Positions 1 to 9,249 of a stretch of DNA of 64,000 nt are shown in pieces. The notes under the pieces are model-generated. The model saw nothing but the letters and a program-made list of their open reading frames with translations. It had not been told where the DNA came from and did no database searches. The position numbers were made by a program, and so were the translations under genes. Origin of the DNA: Streptomyces profundus (lineage in GTDB: Bacteria; Actinomycetota; Actinomycetes; Streptomycetales; Streptomycetaceae); NCBI RefSeq assembly GCF_020740535.1, contig NZ_CP082362.1, forward strand, positions 7,499,501-7,563,500. Direction: 5' to 3'. How positions within the stretch are numbered: position 1 is the stretch's first letter; the number at the start of each line of letters is the position of its first letter.

Positions 1-1351
1 GTGCGACCAGCCCGCGCTGCGGCCGACGTCCGGTGACGATCACACAGGCAGGACCCTGCGGGATCAGGATCCGGGTCTGGTTCACGTCGAGGGCGTCGTC
101 CAACAGGACCAGCATCCGCTTGCCGTGCAGCAGGCTCCGGTAGAGCATCACCCGCCCGTCCAGATCGGCCGGCACGGAGCCGGCCGTGACGCCCAGGCCC
201 TGGAGCAGCCTGGCCAGCACCTCGAAAGGGGTCGGCGGGTGGCCGCTGGTCCCCCTGAGGTCGGCGTACAGGTGGCCGTCGGGAAACCGGTCCAGGGACT
301 CGTGTGCCAACTCCAGGGCCAGCGCGCTCTTGCCCACGCCTGGAGGGCCGTCGATGGCGACGATGGGGGTGGCGCGCCCGCGCTCGGGGTCCTCCTCGGT
401 CAGCATCTGCCGCACCGAGCTGAGCTCTTCCTCGCGTCCCACGAACACGCGGGACCGCGAGGGAAGTTGACTCGGATACGGGACGGCTCCAGTCGGTGGG
501 GAACCGGCCGCCGCCGGCTCCGGCCGGGGCGCGGCCACGGCCGCCCGGGGGACGGGAGCACGCTCCTGCTGTCCCTGCCCGACGGCTCCGGACAGGATCC
601 GCTGGTGCAGGCTTCGCAGTTCGGCGCCCGGCTCGATGCCCAGCTCCTCCCTGAGCACGGCGCGGGCGTCGTTGTACGCCTGTAGGGCGTGCGCCTGCCG
701 GCCGCAGTGCGAGAGTGCGAGCATCAACAGGCAGCGCAGCTTCTCCCGGAGCGGCTCCTGGGAGATGGCCTCGGTGGTCACCACGATGGCTTCCTCATAG
801 CGGCCCGCGGTGATCATTCCGGCGATCCAGTCCTCGACGGCGGAGAACCGCATCTCGCGCAGCCGGCCCCGCTCCAGTGCCGCGAACGGGCCGGGGACAC
901 CGGCGAGCGCCTCCCCCCGCCACAGGCCGAGGGCCTTCCCCAGGTTGTCGAAGGCGGCCTCCACCTGCCTGTCGGCCGCCATCCGCCTGGCCTGGTTGCA
1001 GCGTCGGACGAACTGCGCCGCGTCCACCGACTCCAGGGGAAGGCACAACTCGTACCCGCCGGCGGTGGACAGCAGCAGCCGGCCGGACTCCCGGCCGCGT
1101 CGTCCGGGGTCGAGCACCCGCCGCAGGCCCGCGACATAGGTGTGCACTCCGTTGAGTGCCGTGTTGGGTGCCTCCGGCCCCCACAGCCCGTCGACGATCT
1201 GCTCCCTGCTCACCACGTTCCCCGGTTGGGTGGCGAGCAGTGCGAAGAGAGCTCTCTGCTTGGGTGGTCCGATGGCCAGTTCCTCATCCCCCCTCCAAAC
1301 CCGGAGCGGTCCAAGCAGTTGCACGGTCAACGCGTTCGGTGCCACTGACAT
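1..1351 (-). CDS. SARP/AfsR-type regulator with NB-ARC domain, 3' end cut by window
   Basis: Reading the minus strand from the ATG at 1351 gives one open frame to the left edge. It begins with an OmpR-type winged helix (about residues 8-95; LLGPLRVW, then KQRALFALLA and SREQIVDGLWG) and continues as a bacterial transcriptional activation domain (about 100-245; YEEAIVVTTEAI, HALQAYNDARAVL). An NB-ARC-like ATPase follows, with Walker A GPPGVGKSAL near residue 335 and a Walker-B-like MLVLLDDA. This order is that of AfsR-like Streptomyces antibiotic regulatory proteins, which bind direct repeats in promoters of secondary-metabolite genes. The C-terminus lies outside the window, so it is unknown whether TPRs follow. 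No obvious target cluster is visible here. Confidence 0.9.
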   Translation of the reverse strand, partial: MSVAPNALTVQLLGPLRVWRGDEELAIGPPKQRALFALLATQPGNVVSREQIVDGLWGPEAPNTALNGVHTYVAGLRRVLDPGRRGRESGRLLLSTAGGYELCLPLESVDAAQFVRRCNQARRMAADRQVEAAFDNLGKALGLWRGEALAGVPGPFAALERGRLREMRFSAVEDWIAGMITAGRYEEAIVVTTEAISQEPLREKLRCLLMLALSHCGRQAHALQAYNDARAVLREELGIEPGAELRSLHQRILSGAVGQGQQERAPVPRAAVAAPRPEPAAAGSPPTGAVPYPSQLPSRSRVFVGREEELSSVRQMLTEEDPERGRATPIVAIDGPPGVGKSALALELAHESLDRFPDGHLYADLRGTSGHPPTPFEVLARLLQGLGVTAGSVPADLDGRVMLYRSLLHGKRMLVLLDDALDVNQTRILIPQGPACVIVTGRRPQRGLVA

Positions 1352-2941
1352 GCGAATCCCCCACCGTTTATGGACACCTGGGTGCCCACACCGTCACGTG
1401 TCGGTCGCGGTCTTCAAGAAATGACCGTTTGTCTCCAGAGTCATGCTGAGTGCGGGCCGGCCGCAGCCGCGGCCGGGGTCGGGTGCCGCGATCGGAGTCG
1501 CGGTCCGGCGAACGGGTCGGACGGTTCTCTCCACACACGCCTACCGGGAATGTTCCTCCTTTTCGCGGTGCATTGAGCGACGACGCTGATCGCCGGTGTC
1601 CCGGAACACGACAAAATGCCGGAGTGATGAGTGTATGCAGCCATTTTGGGTGCCGGAGAGCGAGTCGGCAAACTCAGAACCAAAGTGGCGCCGCTCCGAA
1701 TCACGGAATACGTGGGGCCTGGCCGCCCGCCGTGATTGCGGAGTTCCCGAACAGCGAATTCTCTGGATTTCCTCCGAGCGATACTACTCATTGCGCGGGG
1801 TTACTGGAACGTCCCCGCGTAAGATGTCCAAAAACCATGCATCTCATGACCCGCCTCTTCCGGACTCCCGCCCGATGGCAAGCCATTACCGTCATGCGGT
1901 CGATCCTCGTTCACCAGTACGGTTGCGGCCACGCCCAGAACGGCCGGGGGTGAGCGCCGGCGAACGGTGCCCCGCGAGGAGATGGCGCGATCACCCCGTT
2001 CGGGCCAACCGCTACGGAACGTGGCCGTGTATTCGGCTTGGCCGGGGCGTGGCTGGCCGGGCCTGGGGTGGCCGCTCAGCCCTCAGTGCCCTCCGGCGGG
2101 TGGTGCGTTCCGGGGGAGTGGGTCGGCCGAGGCGGTGAGGAATGAGCGGCGGTCGGTTTCCCGCCCCCGCCGGAAGGCGCCTGTTCGGCTGCCGCTGTTT
2201 CGTGGTGCGGGCCGGAACGGATGGTTGAGAGCGTTGCCGGGGGCGGGCGTCGACGCCCCGACAACGGTGGGCGGGCCACTGTGGACGGCCGCCCGTGCGG
2301 GCAGCGGATTGTGAACCCCGGGTAAACAGGGATCGGCTGCTCGGCCGGCCTCGACGCGAGGGGTGTGGGCGGGTACGACCGCTGCGGATGCTGTCGGAAG
2401 GTGGCCGCCGGGGAGAGGCGCGTTGCCTTCTCCTCGGTGTTGCCGCGTGCGGATCCCAGAGGCGTCTTTCCGTCGAGGCGCGAGGGGCGTGCCTCGCTCG
2501 CTCGGGGTGGTGGGCGAAGAGCTGTGGCGCCCTTTCTCGAATGCGGCACAGGCGCATTCCGCGCTGTCGGTCTGCTTGTCGGCGCCACGTGAACCCGCTT
2601 CCCTCTCCGGACCGGACAACCCGTTCGCCACGGATCCGGGGCGAACGGCACCCCGGCCGCGCCTTCACTATCGCATTGTCCGTGACGGAGGAGTACCTCG
2701 GTGCCTGGCTGCCATCCCGTATCCGTCGGAACACACGGGGCCGCTGATGTCAGGGCCCGAGGCGCCTTGAGAGGCCGGCGGCCATAAGGCAGTCGCCGAA
2801 TACGCCGTCGATGATCGAGGCGGTGCTGTCAGGGCGCCCGGGCGGAGTTGTCGGGTCGCCACTCGGCAGGCGAGGCCGTCCCGGCCGTGTTTCCCGCCAG
2901 GCCGCCGGAAGTCGCCGCGCCGTTCGGGAGCGGCCGTGCGG
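1352..2941. other. Long region without a recognisable gene
   Basis: About 1.6 kb upstream of the SARP gene with no frame I can defend. The longest frames are arginine- and proline-rich on both strands and lack recognisable domains, good ribosome binding sites or Streptomyces-like codon bias. The stretch near 1560-1860 is less GC-rich than its surroundings and may hold promoters. It could be decayed coding DNA or a long regulatory region. Confidence 0.5.
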
Positions 2942-3142
2942 TCAGAGGTCGAACGCGTCGATGGTGTCGGCGGCGAGACGGGATGGTGGGCCACGGGCGA
3001 TCATTCCGTCGGGGCCCACCGTGGCGCGGCGCCCGGGCGCCACGATCTGCGGCACACCGGGCCGACAACGGACGGCCGAGCGGTACCCGGGGCATACGTG
3101 CTCTCCTGCGTTCTCGCGCGGGTAGGCCAGGTGTGGCGCCAT
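2942..3142 (-). CDS. Possible small hypothetical protein, 66 aa
   Basis: A short minus-strand frame starting at an ATG (3142) and ending in TGA, with a fairly high fraction of G or C at third positions, which its overlapping frames do not share. The product begins MAPHLAYPREN and ends ADTIDAFDL. I recognise no family, and there is no clear Shine-Dalgarno sequence in front of the ATG. The frame stays open upstream into the complement of the next gene, so this may be chance or the remnant of a longer gene. Low confidence. Confidence 0.25.
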   Translation of the reverse strand: MAPHLAYPRENAGEHVCPGYRSAVRCRPGVPQIVAPGRRATVGPDGMIARGPPSRLAADTIDAFDL

Positions 3143-3262
3143 AGTGGTGCCAACCAGAATTTCCACCAAAGCCCAGTTCAGAGACGTGTGACTGCTCGAG
3201 TGACTCGCGGGAGGTGCCGCAAGGGGTTGCGTGTGGTGCCACGATAGCGCCATGATGGTGCA

Positions 3263-3781
3263 ATGGATCTCACTCCGTATGTCGACACCCTCCGTCGCGA
3301 ACTCGCGGTGGCCGCCGAGGCCGGCGGGGACGATGCCCGCGAGCTGGCCGCGCGGCTCACCGCCCCCCTGGAGTCGGCGACCCGGCTGGCGATGCTCCAT
3401 GTGCTCTCGGCCGCGATGGACGAGATCACCCGCGAACTCGCGCCCGGCTCGGTCGATGTCCGGCTGCGCGGGCTGGACCCGGACTTCGTGGTGACGCCGC
3501 CGCCCGTCGACACCGCCTCCCCCGTGGAGCCGGCCGCGCCCGCCGAACCCTTCAAGAACGCGGCGCCGGCCGACGGCGACGAAGCCGCCACCGCCCGCGT
3601 CAACCTCCGTCTGCCGGCCCACCTCAAGGCGCGGGCCGAGGAGGCCGCCGGGCGCGATGGCCTGTCGGTCAACGCCTGGCTGGTGCGGGCCGTGTCGGCG
3701 GCGGTCGACGGCGGCACCGGGGCGCGCACGACGGAGAAGGCCCGGGCCGTCACGCAGAGCTTCACGGGCTGGGTGCGCTAG
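3263..3781 (+). CDS. Ribbon-helix-helix (HicB-like) DNA-binding protein
   Basis: 172 residues. The C-terminal part (about 110-155) has VNLRLPAHLKARAEEAA followed by GLSVNAWLVRAVSAAVDGG, the strand-helix-helix pattern of Arc/HicB-type ribbon-helix-helix proteins. The N-terminal half is helical and acidic, separated by a proline/alanine-rich linker (about 75-105). No toxin partner (HicA-like) is adjacent. Instead the next gene, 97 bp downstream on the same strand, is a DUF4097 protein followed by an ABC exporter, so a regulatory role for that operon is likelier than a toxin-antitoxin role. The string TGGTGC recurs just upstream (near 3145, 3236 and 3255) and could be an autoregulatory site. Confidence 0.75.
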   Translation: MDLTPYVDTLRRELAVAAEAGGDDARELAARLTAPLESATRLAMLHVLSAAMDEITRELAPGSVDVRLRGLDPDFVVTPPPVDTASPVEPAAPAEPFKNAAPADGDEAATARVNLRLPAHLKARAEEAAGRDGLSVNAWLVRAVSAAVDGGTGARTTEKARAVTQSFTGWVR

Positions 3782-3878
3782 CCCCCGCCCACCTGACCCG
3801 CAGACCCACCCCACCGTTTCACCCACCCCACGTCCCACCAGCGGGGACGTCCCGAAGAGCCATGAGGACGGGACAGCC

Positions 3879-4721
3879 ATGCCTTCTTTCGACACCCCCG
3901 AACCGATCGCGACCGTGGCGCATGTGGAGGCCGGTTCGATCCAGTTCACCGCGGACGACCGCGTCGACACCCGCGTCGAGGTGCGGCCCCGCGACCCCAG
4001 AAGGGACCAGGACGTCCGGGCGGCCGACCAGACCGAGGTCACCTACGCCGGCGGGGTGCTGACCATCAGGACGCCCAAGGCGAACTTCATCGGGCGCACC
4101 GGCACGGTGGACGTCACGGTGGAACTGCCCACGGGCTCGCAGGTCGAGATGACCGGGGCCTGGGCCCAGGTGCTCGGCGAGGGGCGGCTCGGCGAGGTCC
4201 GGCTGAAGACCTCGTCCGGTGATGTCCGTCTCGACGCCGCCGGGCCGGTGCGCCTCACCGCATCGCACGGCTCGATCACCGTGGACCGGGTCGAGGGCAT
4301 GGCCGAGATCAGCACCAACACGGGGAACCTGCGTATCGGCCTGGTGGACGGCCCCGCCGTCCTGAAGAACTCGCACGGCACCACGACCGTCGGCACCGTG
4401 ACCGGCGAACTGCGGGTGAGGGGTGCCAACGGTGGCATCGATGTCGCGCACGCCGGCGCGTCGGTCGCCGGCACCACCACCAACGGTCACCTTCGGGTCG
4501 CCGATGTCGCGCGCGGCGCCGTCCGGTTGGAGACCTCCAACGGCTCCATCGAGATCGGCATCCGCGAGGGCACCGCCGCCTGGCTCGACGTCAGCTCCAA
4601 GCGCGGCCAGGTCCGCAACACGCTCGCCACGGCCGAGGCCCCGGATCGGACGGAGGAGACGGTCGAGGTCCGCGCACGGACCAACTGGGGCAACATCGAC
4701 GTCCGCCGCGCCCGGGTCTGA
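3879..4721 (+). CDS. DUF4097-family beta-strand repeat protein
   Basis: 280 residues from the ATG at 3879. The middle and C-terminal parts are a ladder of short beta-strand repeats of the form V-x-L-x-T-S-S/N-G-x-I/V (LKTSSGDVRL, LTASHGSITV, ISTNTGNLRI, LKNSHGTTTV, LETSNGSIEI), typical of DUF4097 'putative adhesin' proteins. There is no signal peptide or membrane segment, so it is probably cytoplasmic. It sits between the ribbon-helix-helix gene and a DrrAB-type exporter, all on the same strand. The biochemical function of the family is not established; a link to regulation or assembly of the exporter is inference from context. Confidence 0.8.
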   Translation: MPSFDTPEPIATVAHVEAGSIQFTADDRVDTRVEVRPRDPRRDQDVRAADQTEVTYAGGVLTIRTPKANFIGRTGTVDVTVELPTGSQVEMTGAWAQVLGEGRLGEVRLKTSSGDVRLDAAGPVRLTASHGSITVDRVEGMAEISTNTGNLRIGLVDGPAVLKNSHGTTTVGTVTGELRVRGANGGIDVAHAGASVAGTTTNGHLRVADVARGAVRLETSNGSIEIGIREGTAAWLDVSSKRGQVRNTLATAEAPDRTEETVEVRARTNWGNIDVRRARV

Positions 4722-4790
4722 GCACCGGTTCACGCCAACTCCGCCGCCTCCCACGTCACTTCGGCCTTCAACCTTCGATCGGAAGGGCCC

Positions 4791-5798
4791 ATGCCCTCAT
4801 CTGTCATGCCCACATCCAGCCAAACCTCCGTCGCCGCCGACCCGCCTCTCGCCGTCCTGGCCGACGGCCTGCGCAAGTCGTACGGCGACAAGCTCGTCCT
4901 CGACGGGATCGATCTGCGGCTCCCGGCCGGTTCCGTGTTCGCCTTGCTCGGCCCGAACGGCGCCGGCAAGACCACCGTCGTGAAGATCCTCTCCACCCTC
5001 ATCTCCCCCGATGGCGGGCAGGCCCGGGTGGCCGGCCACGACCTCGCCACCGCCCCGGGCGCGGTGCGCGCCACCATCGGCGTCACCGGACAGTTCTCCG
5101 CCGTCGACGGGCTGCTCACCGGCGAGGAGAACATGCTCCTCATGGCCGACCTGCACCACCTCACCCCGCGCGAGGGGCGACGGGTCACCGCCGAACTGCT
5201 GGAGCGATTCGACCTCGTAGCGACGGCGAGGAAGCCGGCCGCCACCTACTCCGGCGGCATGAAGCGCCGCCTGGACATCGCCATGACCCTGGTCGGCGCC
5301 CCGCGCGTCATCTTCCTCGACGAGCCGACCACCGGCCTCGACCCACGCTCCCGGCACACCATGTGGGGGATCGTCCGCGAGCTGGTCGCCGGGGGCGTCA
5401 CCGTCCTGCTCACCACCCAGTACCTCGAAGAGGCGGACCAACTCGCGGACCGCATCGCGGTGTTGAACAACGGCAGGATCGCCGCCGAGGGCAGCGCCGA
5501 GGAGCTCAAACGGCTCGTCCCCGGCGGCCACGTCCGCCTCCGCTTCACCGACCCGGCCGCCTACCGGTCCGCCGCGACCGCCCTGCGCGAGACGACCCCC
5601 GACGACGACGCCCTCACCCTCCAACTCCCCAGCGACGGCAGCCAACGCGAACTGCGTTCCCTTCTCGACTGGCTGGACTCGGCCGGCATCGAGGCGGACG
5701 AGCTGACTCTGCACACCCCCGACCTCGACGACGTGTTCCTCGCCCTGACCGCTGGCGACGCCCGCCTTCCCGACCAGCCCGAGGAGAGCCCCCGATGA
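4791..5798 (+). CDS. ABC exporter ATP-binding protein, DrrA type
   Basis: 335 residues. Walker A GPNGAGKTT (54-62), signature SGGMKRR (154-160), Walker B VIFLDEP (173-179), and a Q at the H-loop position in LLTTQYLEEAD (near 210), which is characteristic of DrrA/daunorubicin-resistance-type ATPases. The C-terminal extension (about 240-330) matches the DUF4162-like tail of that subfamily and ends in LDDVFLALT. It would energise the membrane protein encoded immediately downstream, with which it shares an ATGA stop-start overlap. Likely role: export of a hydrophobic compound or drug; substrate unknown. Confidence 0.92.
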   Translation: MPSSVMPTSSQTSVAADPPLAVLADGLRKSYGDKLVLDGIDLRLPAGSVFALLGPNGAGKTTVVKILSTLISPDGGQARVAGHDLATAPGAVRATIGVTGQFSAVDGLLTGEENMLLMADLHHLTPREGRRVTAELLERFDLVATARKPAATYSGGMKRRLDIAMTLVGAPRVIFLDEPTTGLDPRSRHTMWGIVRELVAGGVTVLLTTQYLEEADQLADRIAVLNNGRIAAEGSAEELKRLVPGGHVRLRFTDPAAYRSAATALRETTPDDDALTLQLPSDGSQRELRSLLDWLDSAGIEADELTLHTPDLDDVFLALTAGDARLPDQPEESPR

Positions 5799-6586
5799 GT
5801 TCCCTCCCACTCGCCGTGCGCGACTCGTCCACCATGCTGCGCCGCGATCTGCTGCACGCGCGGCGCTACCCGTCCATGACGCTGAACCTGCTGCTCACCC
5901 CCGTCATGCTGCTGCTGCTCTTCGTCCACATCTTCGGAGACGTGATGACCGCGGGCATCGGCGGCGGCGGCGCGGACCGCGCCGACTACATCGCCTACCT
6001 CGTTCCAGGGCTGCTCCTGATGACCGTCGGCAGCACCACGATCGGGACCGCGGTCTCCGTCTCCATCGACATGACCGAGGGCATCGTCGCCCGCTTCCGC
6101 ACCATGGCGATCCACCGTGGCTCGGTGCTCATCGGGCACGTGGTCGGCAGCGTCCTCCGATCGGTCATGAGCGTGGTTCTCGTGGGCGGCGTCGCCGTGG
6201 CGATCGGCTTCCGGTCCGCGCACGCCACCGCCCTGGAGTGGCTGGCCGCGTTCGGGCTGCTCGTCCTCTTCGCTCTGGCGCTCACCTGGATCGCCGTCGG
6301 CATGGGTCTGATCAGCCCGAACGCGGAGGCCGCCAGCAACAACGCGCTGCCGCTGATCCTGCTGCCGCTGCTCTCCAGCGCCTTCATCCCGGTCGACACG
6401 ATGCCGGGCTGGTTCCAGCCGATCGCCGCCTACCAGCCGTTCACCCCCGCCATCGAGACCCTGCGCGGCCTGCTCCTCGGCAGCGAGATCGGGAACGACG
6501 GCTGGCTCGCTGTCGCTTGGTGCCTGGGACTGACGGTGCTCGGCTACCTCTGGTCCACCGCGAAGTTCAACAGCGACCCGGGATGA
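5795..6586 (+). CDS. ABC-2 type exporter permease, DrrB type
   Basis: 263 residues from the ATG at 5795, which overlaps the stop of the ATPase gene by four bases, indicating translational coupling. The protein has the six-helix layout of ABC-2 permeases: a first helix around LNLLLTPVMLLLLFVHIFG, a second around VPGLLLMTVGSTTIGTA, helices around VVLVGGVAVAIGF and AFGLLVLFALALTWIAVGMG, then the conserved PLILLPLLSSAFIPVDTMPGWFQ segment followed by YQPFTPAIETLRGLL, typical of DrrB/NodJ-like permeases. With the ATPase it forms a complete drug-type exporter in the cytoplasmic membrane. Confidence 0.92.
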   Translation: MSSLPLAVRDSSTMLRRDLLHARRYPSMTLNLLLTPVMLLLLFVHIFGDVMTAGIGGGGADRADYIAYLVPGLLLMTVGSTTIGTAVSVSIDMTEGIVARFRTMAIHRGSVLIGHVVGSVLRSVMSVVLVGGVAVAIGFRSAHATALEWLAAFGLLVLFALALTWIAVGMGLISPNAEAASNNALPLILLPLLSSAFIPVDTMPGWFQPIAAYQPFTPAIETLRGLLLGSEIGNDGWLAVAWCLGLTVLGYLWSTAKFNSDPG

Positions 6587-6719
6587 GCGTACGGACGGCC
6601 TTCCGCGGCTCGCCTGTCCTCAGCGCGGCGCACCGCGACACCGTGTCCGCGTCCGCCGTCCGGTCGAGCCGCCTCAACCGACGGCGGCCGGTCGTCGGAC
6701 CGGGACGAAGATCACCCCG

Positions 6720-9140
6720 CTACCGCTGAACCGGTTCCGACGCTCCCGGGACCTCCTCCAGCGTGACCGTGCCCGTCGCCCCGTCGACGGTGATCAGCTG
6801 TCCGTCGCGGATGCGCGTGGTGGCGGCGGGCACGCAGATGACGGCCGGGATGCCGTACTCGCGGGCGACCGTCGGCCCGTGGGCCATCACGGCGCCGGTC
6901 TCCGTGACCAGCCCGCCGGCCGTGAGGAACAGCGGGGTCCAGCCCGGGTCGGTCGTCGGGGCGACGAGGATCTCCCCGGGTTCGATGAACGCGTCGGATG
7001 GCTCTCGGACCACGCGGGCCCGGCCGGTGACGCGACCGGCTGCCGCGCCCATGCCGGTGAGCGTCCGCCCGTCGGACGGTGGGGCCGGCAGGAGCGTCTC
7101 CACGTCCGTACCGTCCGAGAGCAGGGCGACCGGAACGGTGCGACGGCGTCGTTCGCGCTCGTACTCCGCACGCCGGGCGGCGATGGTGTCCCGCAGGTCG
7201 GCACCGCTCTCCACTGCCGTGCGCAACTCGGGGAGGTCGAGGAACATGACGTCGTCAGGGCCTGCGAGCAGCCCCTTCGCGTGGAGCTCGGCACCGATCA
7301 GGAGCAGGCGGCGACGGCGGTCGCGCAAGGCGTAGAGCCCGACGAGCTTGCCCGCCTCGCGCAGCCCGGACAACTCCCTGGACCTGCGGAGGAAGAAGCC
7401 GGCGAGGCGTCCCCGCAGCGCGTGCCTGCTGCGGGCCCGCCGGGCGAGATCGGTGAGCATCGACTCGGCCCGCTCAGCGGCGCGCTCGAAACGACGGTCC
7501 GGGGCTTGCTCGGGGTCGGTGACGCGCAGGTAGTTGGCGAGCATGGTGAACACCGGCGTCGGGTCCTCGGCCCAGCGCGGTACGCCGACGTCGACCTCGG
7601 CTGCCGACCGGACGCCGTACCTTTCGAGGAACGCGTCAAGGCCGAAGTCCGGGAGGGTGCCCGCCAGTTGGGCCGCGCAGAGATCCGATCGCGGGGTCTG
7701 GAGCAGCATCTCGCGGTGCGGCTCCGCCCGCCGGGCCACCTCCCACAGCGCGAGGTCCATCTCGATCGTGACGTTGTGCGGCATCCCGCCGAGCACCGTG
7801 TGGATCTCGTCCTCGCCCGCGATGTCCTTGAGCAGCGGCGGCAGCGCGGCGGATACGGCGAGTCCGCTGACGACGGGCCAGATGATCGCGTCGGCGAGCG
7901 TGCTCGACTCCGCGTCCCGCTCGACCAGCTCCAGCAGCTCGGCTGCCGTGGCCGGATCGGTGACCTGCTGCCGACGGAGGCGTTCGATCTCGCCGAAGAC
8001 GCGGGCGCGCGCCCGCGCCGGACGGGCCAGCGCGCCGAGGATCCCGGCGGCGGCCTTGGGGCCGGTCCTCATGGCGGCGGCACCCCGCCTACGGCGCGTC
8101 TTCCCCGGCGCGAACCGCGGATCGTCCAGAAGGTGTTCCACCGCCCTCTGCGCACGCGGCCCGAAGTCGACCGCCATCAGCTTGACGAGCCGCTGCCGCG
8201 TCGAGGGATCGCGCAGCGCGTCGGTCAGGTCGCCGTACAGCCGCCCGCCGATGTCGACGATCTCGACCGTGAGGCCGAACGCCGCGAGCATGCCAGCCAG
8301 CATCGACCTCAGTGTCGACATGCCCATGGGCGTGGCGGGCCGCAGCATTCCCTGGACATGGCCGAACTCGACGTACAGCCGTGGCCCCGGCTTGTCACTC
8401 GACGGCGGCGCGGGAAAGAGAGTGGTGATGGGGCGCGCCTGCAACAGCCACAGCGTGCCGTCGTGGTCGTAGGCCCACTCGATGTCCTGCTCCCCGCCGA
8501 GCAGTTCCTTGATCCGCGCACCGGCCGCGCGCAGTTCCCCTCGGCGGGCCGGCGTGAGGCAACCGCGCTCCCCCTCCTCCGTGCCGTCCAGCACGTAGTG
8601 GTCCGTTGCCGCCGCCCCGTCGACGACCGCCGTCCCCAGTCCCGGCGCGGCGTCGACCACGCTCGCGCCGCGCGAGCCGGTCAGCGGGTCGGCGGTGAAC
8701 AGCACGCCGGCGACTTCGGCGTCGACCATGCGCTGGACGAGGACGGCCATCAGGACCGAATCGTGCGGGACGCCGTTGGCCTCGCGGTAGGCGGTCGCGC
8801 GTGCGGAGTGCAGCGAGGCCCAGCATGCCTCGATGGCCGCCAGCAGTGCCTCGCCGCCCGTGACGCCGAGGTACGTGTCCTGCTGGCCGGCGAAGCTGGC
8901 GTGCGGCAGGTCCTCGGCGGTGGCGCTGGAGCGGACCGCGACCGGTCCGCCGCCGAGGCGTTCGTACGCGGCGAGCACCTCGGCGCGCGGCACCCGCCCG
9001 TTCCCGTACGCCTCGGTCGTCACGCAGAAGCCGTCCGGCACCCGCTCGCCGAGTCGGATCAGCCCGGCGAGACCGGCGGCCTTGCCGCCCACCAGGTCGT
9101 GCTGTTCGCGGCCGATCGCCGTCAGCTCAAGCACGTCCAT
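6720..9140 (-). CDS. Rifampin phosphotransferase-like / PEP-synthase-like protein
   Basis: 806 residues from the ATG at 9140, chosen because AAGGAGGTGG lies just upstream; two earlier in-frame starts (9176, 9251) lack such a site and would cover the promoter. The N-terminal ATP-grasp part (about 1-300) has GGKAAGLAGL, VRSSATAEDLPHASFAGQQDTYL and IEWAYDHDGTLWLLQARPIT. A long helical middle part follows. The C-terminal swivelling domain carries the phosphohistidine motif MAHGPTVAREYGIPAV with His at about 754. This ATP-grasp/substrate/His order is that of rifampin phosphotransferases, which transfer the ATP beta-phosphate to rifamycins. At 806 residues it is somewhat shorter than described members, so another substrate is possible. 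Confidence 0.8.
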   Translation of the reverse strand: MDVLELTAIGREQHDLVGGKAAGLAGLIRLGERVPDGFCVTTEAYGNGRVPRAEVLAAYERLGGGPVAVRSSATAEDLPHASFAGQQDTYLGVTGGEALLAAIEACWASLHSARATAYREANGVPHDSVLMAVLVQRMVDAEVAGVLFTADPLTGSRGASVVDAAPGLGTAVVDGAAATDHYVLDGTEEGERGCLTPARRGELRAAGARIKELLGGEQDIEWAYDHDGTLWLLQARPITTLFPAPPSSDKPGPRLYVEFGHVQGMLRPATPMGMSTLRSMLAGMLAAFGLTVEIVDIGGRLYGDLTDALRDPSTRQRLVKLMAVDFGPRAQRAVEHLLDDPRFAPGKTRRRRGAAAMRTGPKAAAGILGALARPARARARVFGEIERLRRQQVTDPATAAELLELVERDAESSTLADAIIWPVVSGLAVSAALPPLLKDIAGEDEIHTVLGGMPHNVTIEMDLALWEVARRAEPHREMLLQTPRSDLCAAQLAGTLPDFGLDAFLERYGVRSAAEVDVGVPRWAEDPTPVFTMLANYLRVTDPEQAPDRRFERAAERAESMLTDLARRARSRHALRGRLAGFFLRRSRELSGLREAGKLVGLYALRDRRRRLLLIGAELHAKGLLAGPDDVMFLDLPELRTAVESGADLRDTIAARRAEYERERRRRTVPVALLSDGTDVETLLPAPPSDGRTLTGMGAAAGRVTGRARVVREPSDAFIEPGEILVAPTTDPGWTPLFLTAGGLVTETGAVMAHGPTVAREYGIPAVICVPAATTRIRDGQLITVDGATGTVTLEEVPGASEPVQR

Positions 9141-9194
9141 GCCGGCCACCTCCTTCGCGCCGACCACGTCCTCCATGACCGGCCACCCGTTTTC

Positions 9195-9240
9195 CAATAC
9201 GACTGCAATGCATACCCGTGACAATACAGGTGCAATGTAA
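9195..9240. promoter_or_regulatory. Direct repeat in rph/tetR divergent promoter
   Basis: Two copies of CAATACnnnTGCAATGnA, at 9195-9212 and 9222-9239, 27 bp apart start to start, lie between the divergent phosphotransferase and TetR genes. The second copy ends about 10 bp before the TetR start codon, well placed for autorepression. This is seen directly; assignment as the TetR operator is inference. Confidence 0.55.
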
Positions 9241-9249
9241 AGTCGCCCC

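Noticed and set aside
2012..2734. 240-residue minus-strand frame and its overlapping neighbours
   Set aside because: Arginine/proline-rich translation, several equally long frames on both strands, no motif, no ribosome binding site: noise of GC-rich DNA.
3235..3781. HicAB toxin-antitoxin system
   Set aside because: No HicA-like or other small toxin gene is adjacent; the ribbon-helix-helix gene sits before DUF4097 and an exporter.
6879..9221. 780-residue plus-strand frame opposite the phosphotransferase gene
   Set aside because: Shadow of the real gene; composition lacks hydrophobic core and all conserved motifs are on the other strand.
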